A program made the position numbers and the translations under genes. DNA of 64,000 bases. Origin: Erythrobacter sp. Its GTDB lineage: Bacteria; Pseudomonadota; Alphaproteobacteria; Sphingomonadales; Sphingomonadaceae. The notes below the pieces were generated by a model. The model saw nothing but the letters and a program-made list of their open reading frames with translations, was not told where the DNA came from and did no database searches. The DNA is taken from contig JAACTB010000009.1 in the NCBI GenBank assembly GCA_009993605.1, positions 62,001-126,000 of the forward strand. Direction: 5' to 3'. Below, in pieces: positions 38,719 to 46,336 of this stretch. How positions within the stretch are numbered: the first letter of the stretch is position 1; each line of letters starts with the position of its first letter.

Positions 38719-40562
38719 CAGGCGTCTCCCTGCGAAGCGACGGTTACGATCTGAAACATTCCCGAATGCATGTGATACAGAAGATGGCAATGGAACGCCC
38801 AGTCTCCCGCTTCGTCCGCAGTCAGATCAAACTGGGCGCTGCCACCCGGCTGCACGATGACCGTGTGCTTCTGTGGCTGGCGATCAGCAGGAGCACCATT
38901 CACCAGTTCAAAAAAGTGCCCATGCAAATGAATCGGATGGGCCATCATGGTGTTGTTGACGAGCTTAACACGAACCCGCTCGTTGAAAGCAAACCGGATA
39001 GGTTCGTCGCTTACAGCCGAGAATTTCTCACCGTCGAACGACCACATGTAACGCTCCATGTTGCCAGTCAGGTGGATTTCCATCTGCCGCGACGGCGTGC
39101 GCAGATCGTCGTTCGGTTCTAGCGCGACGAGATCCTTGTAGTTCAGAACCTTGTGCGGAACCTTGTCGAGCCCAATGCCGGGATCGCCCATACGGTCCTG
39201 CGGGTTCATGGACACCATATCGATGCCCGGCCCCACCTTGACGTCGGGCGGAAGCTTGGACGTGTCTCGCATATCCATCCCGCCCATAGACATGCCGGCC
39301 ATACCGCCCATCGCGCCATCTGCAGCCTTGTCGTTGCCACCCATTTCCATACCGCCAGATGACGAAGCGCCACTTTCAATCGGGCCGTGCCCCATTGCGC
39401 CATGGTTCATGCCGGACATATCGCCTTCCATGCCAGCCATCCCGCCCATTCCGGCCATCCCCATATCAGCCATCGTCAATAGCGGCGGATCGCGGAGAGA
39501 TGGCACAGACGCGCGGGCACCAGGCCGGCTAGCCAGAGTGCCGATAGCCATGCCGGAACGGTCCATGCTTTCCGCTACGATCGTGTGCGCTTCGCCGGTA
39601 GGCTCAACCACGATATCATAGGTTTCCGCCGTTCCAATCTGGAACTCTTCAATCTCGACCGGCCTCACGTTTAAGCCATCGGCAGCTACCACCCAGAACT
39701 TCATGCCCGGAATGCGAACGTTGAAGAAGGTCATTGCGCTGCCGTTAATCACCCGAATGCGGACGCGTTTGCCGGGTGTGAACAGATATTCCAATCCTTC
39801 CTCCGGCCCGAACCCGTTGGCGAGATAAGTGTAGGTTGAACCTGTCACATCCATAATGTCGGTCGGCATCATACGCATTTCCGACCACATCCGGCGTTCT
39901 TCGCCGGTCAGCGGATAATCGTCGGTGAGCGTGCGCTGCTGGTAATTGAAATATCCCTCGCCCTTCTTCAGCTTGGCCATGATCTCATGCGGATGCATCG
40001 GCGTGAATTCGCTGAGCAGCATGACATAATCGTAATCAGCCTGCACCGGATCGGAACCGGCGGGATCAACGATGATGGGCCCGTAATGACCAGCCTGCTC
40101 CTGCAAGCCCGAGTGACTGTGCCACCAGTAAGTCCCGGCCTGACGTAAAGCGGGCATTTCGTAGGTAAAGGTCTGTCCCGGCTTGATACCGGGAAAGCTC
40201 ACACCGGGCACTCCGTCAAACTGGAACGGAACCAAAAGGCCGTGCCAATGGATCGAGCTGTCCTCGTCCAGCGTGTTGGTTACGTTGAGGCTCACTGCTT
40301 CGCCCTGCTTCAGCCGGACCAGAGGCCCCGGAACACTGCCGTTCACAGCCACTCCCATACCGCGGCGACCCTGAACCATGCGCGGGCCGCGGCCGATGGA
40401 AAGGTCGATGCTGCGGCCCGAGACTTCATCGAAGCCTTGGCGGATCATTGCACCGTTCATATTGCCGCCGCGCGCCCATGCAGGGATGGCTGCGGTAGCG
40501 CCAAGAAGGCTGCCGGCCACGATACTGGAACCTAGGAATTTACGTCTATTGATGGCTTGCAT
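38718..40562 (-). CDS. copA: CopA multicopper oxidase
   Basis: 614 codons from the ATG at 40562 (ribosome site AGGACT). A twin-arginine signal ('INRRKFLGSSIVAG') exports the folded enzyme. Copper-site motifs are in order: 'SIHWHGLLVPF', 'YWWHSHSG', 'HPIHLHGHFFEL', 'FHCHLLYHMHSGMFQ'. A Met-rich segment near residues 370-440 ('MADMGMAGMGGMAGMEGDMSGMNHG...') is typical of CopA/PcoA. It oxidises and sequesters periplasmic Cu(I). Its stop overlaps copB. The promoter at 40599-40624 belongs to the TGAGGG-N16-CGTA set, so it should be transcribed by the ECF sigma encoded just upstream. Confidence 0.93.
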   Translation of the reverse strand: MQAINRRKFLGSSIVAGSLLGATAAIPAWARGGNMNGAMIRQGFDEVSGRSIDLSIGRGPRMVQGRRGMGVAVNGSVPGPLVRLKQGEAVSLNVTNTLDEDSSIHWHGLLVPFQFDGVPGVSFPGIKPGQTFTYEMPALRQAGTYWWHSHSGLQEQAGHYGPIIVDPAGSDPVQADYDYVMLLSEFTPMHPHEIMAKLKKGEGYFNYQQRTLTDDYPLTGEERRMWSEMRMMPTDIMDVTGSTYTYLANGFGPEEGLEYLFTPGKRVRIRVINGSAMTFFNVRIPGMKFWVVAADGLNVRPVEIEEFQIGTAETYDIVVEPTGEAHTIVAESMDRSGMAIGTLASRPGARASVPSLRDPPLLTMADMGMAGMGGMAGMEGDMSGMNHGAMGHGPIESGASSSGGMEMGGNDKAADGAMGGMAGMSMGGMDMRDTSKLPPDVKVGPGIDMVSMNPQDRMGDPGIGLDKVPHKVLNYKDLVALEPNDDLRTPSRQMEIHLTGNMERYMWSFDGEKFSAVSDEPIRFAFNERVRVKLVNNTMMAHPIHLHGHFFELVNGAPADRQPQKHTVIVQPGGSAQFDLTADEAGDWAFHCHLLYHMHSGMFQIVTVASQGDA

Positions 40563-40598
40563 TTGGAAGTCCTGTTTTTCAGTCTCTATGCAACCCCT

Positions 40599-40624
40599 TA
40601 CGAAGCAAACTATCTTACCCCTCA
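40599..40624 (-). promoter_or_regulatory. ECF-type promoter of copA
   Basis: Minus strand: TGAGGG at 40624-40619 and CGTA at 40602-40599 with a 16-nt spacer. The -35 overlaps the stop codon of the ECF sigma gene. Predicted start of transcription is about 30 nt before the copA ATG. The same motif and spacing occur at 41945-41970 and 41982-42007. Confidence 0.75.
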
Positions 40625-41170
40625 TTCCAGCTGGAGTTTTTCTTTCAGTATTTTCCTCGCACGATAGATGCGTGTTTCGATCGCTTTCTCCGAAGCGTTC
40701 AAAAGGGTGGCGGCTTCGCTTTGACTACGGCCATCGATCGCTACCAAAACCAGCGCCTCCTTCAGTTTTACCGGGAGTGCGGAGATCGCCTGACGGGTCT
40801 TCGTCAATGTTTCTCTGTCGGCTGTTTGTGTTTCAGGTGAAGGAGTATCTGCACTAACAGTTTCGGTTACGGGTTCCGCTGCGAACCGAATAAAAAATGC
40901 GGCCTTTCGTTGTCTCATCCGGTCGCGGCACTTGTTGAGCACTATCGTCGTCAGCATCGGTTCGATCGGACGATTTGGATCCAGCCGGTGCCGAGTAACC
41001 CAAAGGGAAGCTAAGCTGTCCTGTAGTGCATCTTCTGCTTCTGATCTTGAGCCGAGCATACGGATTGCGGTAGCCATCAAGCGCGGCGTGGCAGGCGCCA
41101 CCATTTCAGCAAAAGCGGAACGGTCGCCAGCAATCACTTTGGCAAGGAGGATTGTCTCTAATTCTTCCAA
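40622..41170 (-). CDS. ECF sigma factor, CnrH-like
   Basis: 182 aa. Region 2 spans 'DRSAFAEMVAPATPRLMATAIRMLGSRSEAEDALQDSLASLWV' to 'MLTTIVLNKCRDRMRQRK', and region 4 is 'ALPVKLKEALVLVAIDGRSQSEAATLLNASEKAIETRIYRARKIL'. Regions 2 and 4 without region 3 define ECF sigma factors. Gene order anti-sigma, periplasmic sensor, sigma mirrors cnrYXH/nccYXH of Cupriavidus, but the downstream genes are copAB, so copper is the likely inducer (inference). It starts 20 nt after the sensor gene. Three matching promoters flank this locus. Confidence 0.88.
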   Translation of the reverse strand: MEELETILLAKVIAGDRSAFAEMVAPATPRLMATAIRMLGSRSEAEDALQDSLASLWVTRHRLDPNRPIEPMLTTIVLNKCRDRMRQRKAAFFIRFAAEPVTETVSADTPSPETQTADRETLTKTRQAISALPVKLKEALVLVAIDGRSQSEAATLLNASEKAIETRIYRARKILKEKLQLE

Positions 41171-41190
41171 CGGTTCAGCGCCCCGCAGGA

Positions 41191-41631
41191 TCAGTCTTTT
41201 GGTTGACCGGTCAGCGACCTTGAAACCTGGCGATCGAATTGCCGCCGCTGGTCCTCATTGAGGATCTCGCGCATCGCGAAGACATGGCGGATCGTGCCCT
41301 TCTGCAACTCTCCCATGCTTTGATGAACCTGATCAATGGCGGCGCCAACCTCGGGGCCATATTGCTGTTCGTTGTCAATCGCGGCCGCAAGTCCAGCATT
41401 GCTCCGGCGGACAGAAAGCTCGAGCTGGGCGTTCTCGATCGCAAAACGCTCCTCCAGGCGATCAAGCTGCGATGTCTGCTGAGACGTCAGATCGAGCTCG
41501 TCGTGAACGAAATCATGCAACCCGACGCTTTGATGAGAGCCGAACCAGCGATCGGTCGCAAACGCGCCCAAACATCCGGCCAGCGCAGCGAGTAAAACCG
41601 CGAGCGCTATTTGATACCCTGTAATCTTCAT
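41191..41631 (-). CDS. CnrX/ZraP-like periplasmic metal sensor
   Basis: 146 aa. One N-terminal anchor (about residues 7-26, 'QIALAVLLAALAGCLGAFAT'), then a periplasmic helical hairpin 'HDFVHDELDLTSQQTSQLDRLEERFAIENAQLELSVRRSNAGLAAAI...MGELQKGTIRHVFAMREILNEDQRRQFDR', the heavy-metal resistance (CnrX/ZraP/Spy-like) pattern. In Cnr, metal binding to CnrX loosens the CnrY anti-sigma and frees CnrH. The start overlaps the stop of the upstream anti-sigma-like gene by 4 bp. Confidence 0.82.
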   Translation of the reverse strand: MKITGYQIALAVLLAALAGCLGAFATDRWFGSHQSVGLHDFVHDELDLTSQQTSQLDRLEERFAIENAQLELSVRRSNAGLAAAIDNEQQYGPEVGAAIDQVHQSMGELQKGTIRHVFAMREILNEDQRRQFDRQVSRSLTGQPKD

Positions 41632-41921
41632 CGCGAGACGTGTAGTAGAGATGCGGGCGACAGGCTCACATCACTGCCAAGTATATATACTGCTTCGCTG
41701 GCTTGAGCCGGAACTTGCACCGTGCCTATCCCGGTTCCCAGACCCACTACAAACAATGCAGCGAACAATGCTGTTCGATGACGCTGATCGCGTCTGTTTT
41801 GAAGCTGTCCGGCCTTCTCCCAAACGGAGTGCATAAAATCATCCGATACGTCGCGCGCCGGCTCGGCACCTAATATGCTCAGCGTTTCAGTCAATTTATG
41901 ATCGGCGTTCATTACGCTCAT
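41628..41921 (-). CDS. CnrY-like membrane anti-sigma factor
   Basis: 97 aa. A short acidic cytoplasmic helix region ('KLTETLSILGAEPARDVSDDFMHSVWEKAGQLQNRRDQRHR') precedes one membrane helix (about 49-67, 'ALFAALFVVGLGTGIGTVQV') and a periplasmic tail, the topology of CnrY. Sequence similarity to CnrY itself is low; the call rests on topology and gene order with the CnrX-like and ECF sigma genes. It heads the minus-strand operon behind its own TGAGGG-N16-CGTA promoter, implying positive autoregulation. Confidence 0.72.
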   Translation of the reverse strand: MSVMNADHKLTETLSILGAEPARDVSDDFMHSVWEKAGQLQNRRDQRHRTALFAALFVVGLGTGIGTVQVPAQASEAVYILGSDVSLSPASLLHVSR

Positions 41922-41944
41922 CCTTCATGTTCCTGCACTACCTA

Positions 41945-41970
41945 TACGCGATAAGCATTCTCTCCCCTCA
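41945..41970 (-). promoter_or_regulatory. ECF-type promoter of the anti-sigma/sensor/sigma operon
   Basis: Minus strand: TGAGGG (41970-41965), 16-nt spacer, CGTA (41948-41945), 24 nt before the first ATG. It lies back-to-back with the plus-strand promoter at 41982-42007; the two -35 elements form the inverted repeat CCCTCA...TGAGGG. Confidence 0.72.
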
Positions 41971-41981
41971 CAAAATAATTT

Positions 41982-42007
41982 TGAGGGATGAACCTCTTAG
42001 CTTCGTA
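41982..42007 (+). promoter_or_regulatory. ECF-type promoter of the divergent DUF2231 operon
   Basis: TGAGGG (41982-41987), 16-nt spacer, CGTA (42004-42007), about 48 nt before the ATG at 42055. The bases around the -10 (GCTTCGTAA) are identical to those at the copA promoter. A small inverted repeat GCGGGA...TCCCGC (42022-42039) lies in the leader. Confidence 0.75.
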
Positions 42008-42054
42008 AATAGAGGGTTAAGGCGGGAAATTCATCCCGCGAGGGTGATGTGCTT

Positions 42055-42735
42055 ATGTCAAATTGGAAAACTTTATTAGCACTGTTAGGTGCCGTTTTCG
42101 TTTCCGCTAGCCCACTCCAGGCACATGGAGATAATGCCCACGGTGGCAACGAGAATACCTCTACTGCAACTTCAGAAAAGGCTAGTTCCAATTCTTCAGC
42201 TGCTGCCGCTGAGGTAGCAAGCGATGGTGATATGGCGAACCCCTCAGTCAGGAGCGCAGCCTCACATGTAACTGGTGACGCTTATGACAACGCGGAGAGC
42301 CAAGATGAAGCGAGCGAGCCCGGCGGATTGCTTGGCGTTTTGAAGAAACTGCACCCAGCTACGGTGCATTTTCCCATCGCATTGTTTCTGATGGCTGCCC
42401 TCACAGAAGCATTCGCGATCGCCAGGCCCTCTCAAAACCTGAATTCCGCAGTCCGGATCATGATTTACGGTGGGGCAGCAGGCGCTGTGCTCGCTGCGCT
42501 GTTTGGCTGGATACATACCGGCCTGTGGTTTGGCGGTGATGCGCCTATGCAGATCCATCGGTGGAACGGCACGGCAATAGCCGTGGTGGGAGTAGCCTTG
42601 GCCGCTATCGCCTCGAAAGGCGGTGACAGCAGGACGGTTTTGCGCGTCATTCTATTCGGTTTGTCTGCGGCTCTGTTCGTCCAAGGGTATCTCGGCGGCG
42701 AACTCGCTGACGGGCCCAACCATTTAGGTCTGTAA
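42055..42735 (+). CDS. DUF2231 membrane protein
   Basis: 226 aa from the ATG at 42055 (ribosome site GAGGGTG). A signal peptide (about 1-22, ending 'SASPLQAHG') is followed by a Ser/Ala-rich linker and a four-helix DUF2231 domain beginning 'LHPATVHFPIALFLMAALTEAF', with His in 'GWIHTGLWFGGD' and 'IHRWNGTAIA'. DUF2231 proteins are often heme- or cytochrome-associated, role unknown. It is the first gene of the plus-strand operon driven by the ECF-type promoter, hence probably part of the copper response. Confidence 0.8.
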   Translation: MSNWKTLLALLGAVFVSASPLQAHGDNAHGGNENTSTATSEKASSNSSAAAAEVASDGDMANPSVRSAASHVTGDAYDNAESQDEASEPGGLLGVLKKLHPATVHFPIALFLMAALTEAFAIARPSQNLNSAVRIMIYGGAAGAVLAALFGWIHTGLWFGGDAPMQIHRWNGTAIAVVGVALAAIASKGGDSRTVLRVILFGLSAALFVQGYLGGELADGPNHLGL

Positions 42736-42747
42736 AGGGATATCAAC

Positions 42748-43170
42748 ATGCTCGATAAATCAAACACGCACTTCCTTTCGATCCCAATTTTGGGAGGGTT
42801 GGCTTTATTTCTTGCAGCCTGCAACGGCGAAGCCCCCAATCAGTCAACCGATGAAAGCAGCGTGGTTTCTGATGAAGGGATAACCGCGCTTGAAACGGAA
42901 AATAACAACGAAGTCCAATCGGCCGCAGGTTTGGAACCAGCGGACGAAATTCTTCCCGAAGAGCCGAAAACTCCGGCCGGTGGAAAGCTGGCGCGACCGG
43001 GAGAGCCGGTTGGACCAGCTGTAAGATCCAACCCGCCGACCAAACCGGCTTCCTCGCCTTCATCCAGACCCATCCCAACGGCGAAGGCCAGCCCGGACAC
43101 AGAGCCAATGGATGACCATAGCGGTCACGACATGAATGATATGTCTGATCACGACATGAGTGGGATGTAA
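42748..43170 (+). CDS. Lipoprotein with Met/His-rich C-terminus
   Basis: 140 aa. Lipobox 'LFLAACNG' gives a lipidated Cys near residue 31. The middle is Pro/Ser/Glu-rich and disordered-looking; the C-terminus 'MDDHSGHDMNDMSDHDMSGM' is a copper-binding type repeat. No named family recognised. Likely a periplasmic copper buffer, by composition and context between DUF2231 and DUF411 genes. Confidence 0.65.
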   Translation: MLDKSNTHFLSIPILGGLALFLAACNGEAPNQSTDESSVVSDEGITALETENNNEVQSAAGLEPADEILPEEPKTPAGGKLARPGEPVGPAVRSNPPTKPASSPSSRPIPTAKASPDTEPMDDHSGHDMNDMSDHDMSGM

Positions 43171-43174
43171 GAAA

Positions 43175-43657
43175 ATGAAAACAATGAATGTTCGACCTTT
43201 GACTACCAAGTTCCGGGCTACTGGTGCAGCCTTCACCATGACACTGCTCATGGCCTGCACGGGCGCTGCGCAAGCTGCAGAATACACCATGTATCGCGAT
43301 GCCAATTGTGGTTGTTGCAAAGAGTGGGCGATGCACGCCGAAACTGGTTTGCATTCTGAGATGGCGGTCGTCGACTCACCTGACATGAATAAAGTGAAGG
43401 CTGAGCACGGCGTCCCAGCAAATTTACAATCCTGCCACACCGCGATCATCGAAGGCTACGTGATAGAAGGCCATGTGCCCGCCGCCGACATCGAGCGGCT
43501 GCTGGCGACGAAACCTGATGGTGTCACTGGCCTCGCAGTCGCGGGCATGCCGATGGGGTCGCCCGGGATGGAGCATGGTGACCACAAGCAGGCGTTCCAG
43601 GTCATAGCATTCGGGTCTTCCGGCCAGTCGGTTTTCAGCGCTTATCCAGCAAGCTGA
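43175..43657 (+). CDS. DUF411 periplasmic metal-binding protein
   Basis: 160 aa from the ATG at 43175; a GTG at 43160 would overlap the previous gene. Signal peptide (about 1-32, '...CTGAAQAAEY'), then the DUF411 hallmarks 'MYRDANCGCCKEWAMHAE', 'VPANLQSCHTAIIEGYVIEGHVPAADIERLL' and 'AVAGMPMGSPGMEHGDHKQ'. The C-x-CC and the Met/His loop are probable Cu ligands. DUF411 (CopG-like) proteins occur throughout copper resistance clusters and may handle Cu(I)/Cu(II) redox. Confidence 0.87.
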   Translation: MKTMNVRPLTTKFRATGAAFTMTLLMACTGAAQAAEYTMYRDANCGCCKEWAMHAETGLHSEMAVVDSPDMNKVKAEHGVPANLQSCHTAIIEGYVIEGHVPAADIERLLATKPDGVTGLAVAGMPMGSPGMEHGDHKQAFQVIAFGSSGQSVFSAYPAS

Positions 43658-43698
43658 TGACCGACATGCGCAACGCACGATAAGAGGTGGATAATACC

Positions 43699-43971
43699 AT
43701 GAACAAGCCAATCGCAAGCAGCATCAAGCAATGGGGCTGGACGCTCAGCATTTTCCTGCTCGTGACCTACCTACTGTGCATTGCATTCGGTTTGCTCGTG
43801 CCCGGGACAATGCACATGCACGAAGCTTGGGCTCCACTACTGCCGGGGTTCGAATGGCTGACATGGACTGGCTTCTTCGCCGGTGCCGTTGGTAGCTTTC
43901 TCTACGGCTGGTATATCTCGGTCCTTGTCGTGCCCTTGCGCGCATTCTTCAGCCGGACTTCGAAACGCTGA
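43699..43971 (+). CDS. Small two-helix membrane protein (DUF5676-like)
   Basis: 90 aa from the ATG at 43699 with ribosome site AGAGGTGG. Two helices ('WGWTLSIFLLVTYLLCIAFGLLVPG' and 'WTGFFAGAVGSFLYGWYISVLVVPLRAFF') flank 'TMHMHEAWAPLLPGFEWL'. The pattern fits the DUF5676 family found in metal-resistance clusters. The MHMHE motif at the periplasmic loop may bind metal. Function not known. Confidence 0.72.
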   Translation: MNKPIASSIKQWGWTLSIFLLVTYLLCIAFGLLVPGTMHMHEAWAPLLPGFEWLTWTGFFAGAVGSFLYGWYISVLVVPLRAFFSRTSKR

Positions 43972-44009
43972 CTTAATCGCCCAAAATTGAGTCCAGAAAG
44001 ACATAAGTT

Positions 44010-44759
44010 ATGACTAAAACAGCGACGGTCTACCGGATGGTAATGCCCGACCACACCTGCCCCTACGGTTTGAAAACCCTCGATCTGCTCAAGCGCGAGG
44101 GATTCGAGATCGACGATCATCACCTGGAAACCCGGGAGCAGACCGATGCTTTCAAGGAAAAGCACGACGTCGAAACGACCCCACAGACTTTCATCGATGG
44201 CAAACGGATAGGCGGGTATGACGATGTGCGCGAACATTTCGGCAAAAGCGTGCAGGAAGAGGGTGCCACCAGCTACCAGCCGGTAATCGCTATCTTCGGC
44301 ATGGCGCTGTTGATGGCGCTGGCGGTGAGCTGGGCGGCCTATGGCGAACTGTTTACGCTACGGGCGGCCGAATGGTTTGTCAGCCTGTCAATGTGTCTCC
44401 TCGCCATCCAGAAACTGCAGGATGTGCGCAGTTTTTCGACAATGTTCCTCAATTACGACCTGCTAGCAAAACGCTGGGTGCCTTACGGCTTCGTCTATCC
44501 GTTCGCAGAGGCTTTGGCGGGCGTCCTGATGACGGCGCACGCGCTACCCATCATATCGGTTCCAGTGGCGCTGTTAATCGGTGGGATCGGCGCATTCAGC
44601 GTATTCAAAGCCGTCTACATCGACAAACGCGAACTTAAATGTGCCTGTGTCGGTGGTAGCAGCAACGTGCCCCTAGGCTTCGTTTCGCTGACAGAGAACC
44701 TGTTCATGGTCGGAATGGGCCTGTGGATGGGCGGTAGGGCATTTGGATGGTTCGGATGA
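44010..44759 (+). CDS. Glutaredoxin-MauE/DoxX-type membrane fusion protein
   Basis: 249 aa. N-terminal glutaredoxin domain with active-site 'HTCPYGLKTLDLL' (CPYG, a single Cys) and the cis-Pro loop 'TTPQTFIDGKRIGGYDD' (about 1-85). After a linker come four to five helices ('YQPVIAIFGMALLMALAVSWAAY', 'FVYPFAEALAGVLMTAHAL', etc.) of MauE/DoxX type with 'DKRELKCACVGG', whose Cys pair may take electrons. It probably serves membrane thiol redox in the copper-stressed periplasm; direction unknown. Confidence 0.82.
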   Translation: MTKTATVYRMVMPDHTCPYGLKTLDLLKREGFEIDDHHLETREQTDAFKEKHDVETTPQTFIDGKRIGGYDDVREHFGKSVQEEGATSYQPVIAIFGMALLMALAVSWAAYGELFTLRAAEWFVSLSMCLLAIQKLQDVRSFSTMFLNYDLLAKRWVPYGFVYPFAEALAGVLMTAHALPIISVPVALLIGGIGAFSVFKAVYIDKRELKCACVGGSSNVPLGFVSLTENLFMVGMGLWMGGRAFGWFG

Positions 44760-44796
44760 ATTGGAACCGTTCAATCCTTAAGCGGAATAGCCGCAG

Positions 44797-45210
44797 ATGC
44801 TGATTGCGCTCCTGCTCTCAACCGTTCTGTTCGCCGGTGCTATTGGATCGCACCTGACGTTCCTGCGCACTGCACACCGTATGGTCGGTGGCGATCCGTC
44901 ATTGCTGAACAAGCTTGGGGCGTCCCTGATCGTGTTCCTTTCCCATCTTCTGATCGCTGGCTGGTTCGCGATCGGGTTCTGGGTCGGGGCTAAATGGGGT
45001 CTTGGTGGCTTCGATAATATCGGTGGGATGGGCTGGATGGATTATTACGATTTTTCGCTCGTCAATGTCACCACCCTGGGGCTGGGGGCGATCTATCCGA
45101 CGCAGCACCTCCGCGTGATCGCAGGAATTGAGGCGCTGACTGGCTTCCTACTGATTAGCTGCTCGGCACAACTGTTCTGGTCCATGATGAAGAAAGGGGA
45201 CAATTCATGA
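44797..45210 (+). CDS. Two-helix potassium-channel-like protein
   Basis: 137 aa. Two or three membrane helices with a pore-like segment 'MDYYDFSLVNVTTLGLGAIYPTQHLR', recalling the selectivity-filter region of Ion_trans_2 channels (TLGYGD), but the filter here is TLGLGA, so K+ selectivity is doubtful. It is coupled to the next gene by a 4-bp overlap. Such degenerate channel-like proteins are seen in sphingomonad copper clusters; the role is not established. Confidence 0.7.
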   Translation: MLIALLLSTVLFAGAIGSHLTFLRTAHRMVGGDPSLLNKLGASLIVFLSHLLIAGWFAIGFWVGAKWGLGGFDNIGGMGWMDYYDFSLVNVTTLGLGAIYPTQHLRVIAGIEALTGFLLISCSAQLFWSMMKKGDNS

Positions 45211-45734
45211 AAACTAATCAATCTCACTCCAAGGACGGAGGAGGCGGCATGGGATATGGCATCTTCATGGCCATGATCGCGACGTCGACGATCGTCATGT
45301 ATGGCCTAATGTATCTCAATACCTATTCGCTCGACCACGTGTTCTTCAGCGAAACCCGGTTCTGGATGGCGTTTGTCATGGGGTCCGTAATGGCCGTCAT
45401 CATGCTCGCCTTCATGTGGAAGATGTATAGCAACGTCGGTAAGAACCTGATCATCATCGGCGTGGCCGCGGTCGTCTTCGCAGGTGGGCTTTGGCTCGTG
45501 CGCGGACAGGCGTCGGTCTACGACATCAATTATATGAAGGCGATGATCCCTCACCACTCAATCGCTGTCATGACCAGCGAGCGGGCGAACCTGCGCGATC
45601 CTCGCGTCCGCAAGCTGGCCGAAGACATCATCGTCGCGCAGCGCCGCGAGATAGCTGAGATGCGTTATTTGATCGAGGATATTTCCGAAAACGGGCCACG
45701 TCCGACCGAGAAGATGAAGGAGCAGGGCCAATGA
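45207..45734 (+). CDS. DUF305 membrane protein
   Basis: 175 aa, overlapping genes on both sides by 4 bp. Three N-terminal helices (about 17-95) are followed by the DUF305 domain: 'YDINYMKAMIPHHSIAVMTSERANLRDPRVRKLAEDIIVAQRREIAEMRYLIEDI'. The M-x3-PHH and the helical bundle are the family's ferritin-like metal-binding core; these proteins accompany copper and silver resistance genes. Probably periplasmic copper binding at the inner membrane. Confidence 0.85.
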   Translation: MKTNQSHSKDGGGGMGYGIFMAMIATSTIVMYGLMYLNTYSLDHVFFSETRFWMAFVMGSVMAVIMLAFMWKMYSNVGKNLIIIGVAAVVFAGGLWLVRGQASVYDINYMKAMIPHHSIAVMTSERANLRDPRVRKLAEDIIVAQRREIAEMRYLIEDISENGPRPTEKMKEQGQ

Positions 45735-46207
45735 TCCGCAACGTAATCACCTTAGCTGGAGCCACGCTTCTTTTGGCGGCCTGCAACTCGAACAGCGCGC
45801 CAGGCAACGACAAACTGGCGGAACTGGAGAAGGCACCCACCGCCGCTCCGCAAATGGCCGCTGGACCCGCTTTGGCGAATGCGGCGCCCGGTGGGCTCTA
45901 TCCCGGCATTCTCAACGAAGCAGATGTTAGCAGTTTGGGCGGCACATCTGGGCGGTGCGTATTCCGCATGACGAAGGTAGGCTTTCCGTCATTCATCTAT
46001 GGCGGCGATCAAGCAAACGCTACGATCAAGCTCAATGGAAAACTTGTCATGCTGCCTGCTACCGAAGCAAACACCTTCTCCGGCGACGGATTAACCGTCG
46101 AGATGGCGGAGAATGTGGGGAGTGATGCGGAAGCCACCATGATTGTGCGCATCCCGGGAGCGCCGAACGAACTGGGCTTCCGCGGCGTATCCAGCTGCTC
46201 CAGTTGA
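45731..46207 (+). CDS. Periplasmic lipoprotein of unknown function
   Basis: 158 aa, start overlapping the DUF305 stop. Lipobox 'LLLAACNS' (Cys near residue 18). The beta-rich body 'LNEADVSSLGGTSGRCVFRMTKVGFPSFIYGGDQANATIKLNGKLVMLPA...FSGDGLTVEMAENVGSDAEATMIVRIPGAPNELGFRGVSSCSS' has a Cys pair. I recognise no named domain. Last gene before the terminator at 46269. Confidence 0.65.
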   Translation: MIRNVITLAGATLLLAACNSNSAPGNDKLAELEKAPTAAPQMAAGPALANAAPGGLYPGILNEADVSSLGGTSGRCVFRMTKVGFPSFIYGGDQANATIKLNGKLVMLPATEANTFSGDGLTVEMAENVGSDAEATMIVRIPGAPNELGFRGVSSCSS

Positions 46208-46268
46208 GCGGTAAACGGTGAGAGCGTCTGTTCGATTTGAAGGACGTATTTGCCGATAACACCGCTCA

Positions 46269-46315
46269 GTGCTCCGCGCGTGCCCCCAACCCCTCGCGCG
46301 GAGCACAATATTTTT
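46269..46315 (+). terminator. Intrinsic terminator of the DUF2231-to-lipoprotein operon
   Basis: A perfect 12-bp stem GTGCTCCGCGCG (46269-46280) / CGCGCGGAGCAC (46295-46306) with a 14-nt loop is followed by AATATTTTT. It closes the operon that begins at 42055. Confidence 0.85.
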
Positions 46316-46336
46316 AAGTCATTACGAGGTGTTACG

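Noticed and set aside
41990..42008. GAACC and CGTAA as a classical ECF promoter
   Set aside because: Spacing is only 9 nt; the TGAGGG-N16-CGTA reading is shared by three sites and fits ECF spacing.
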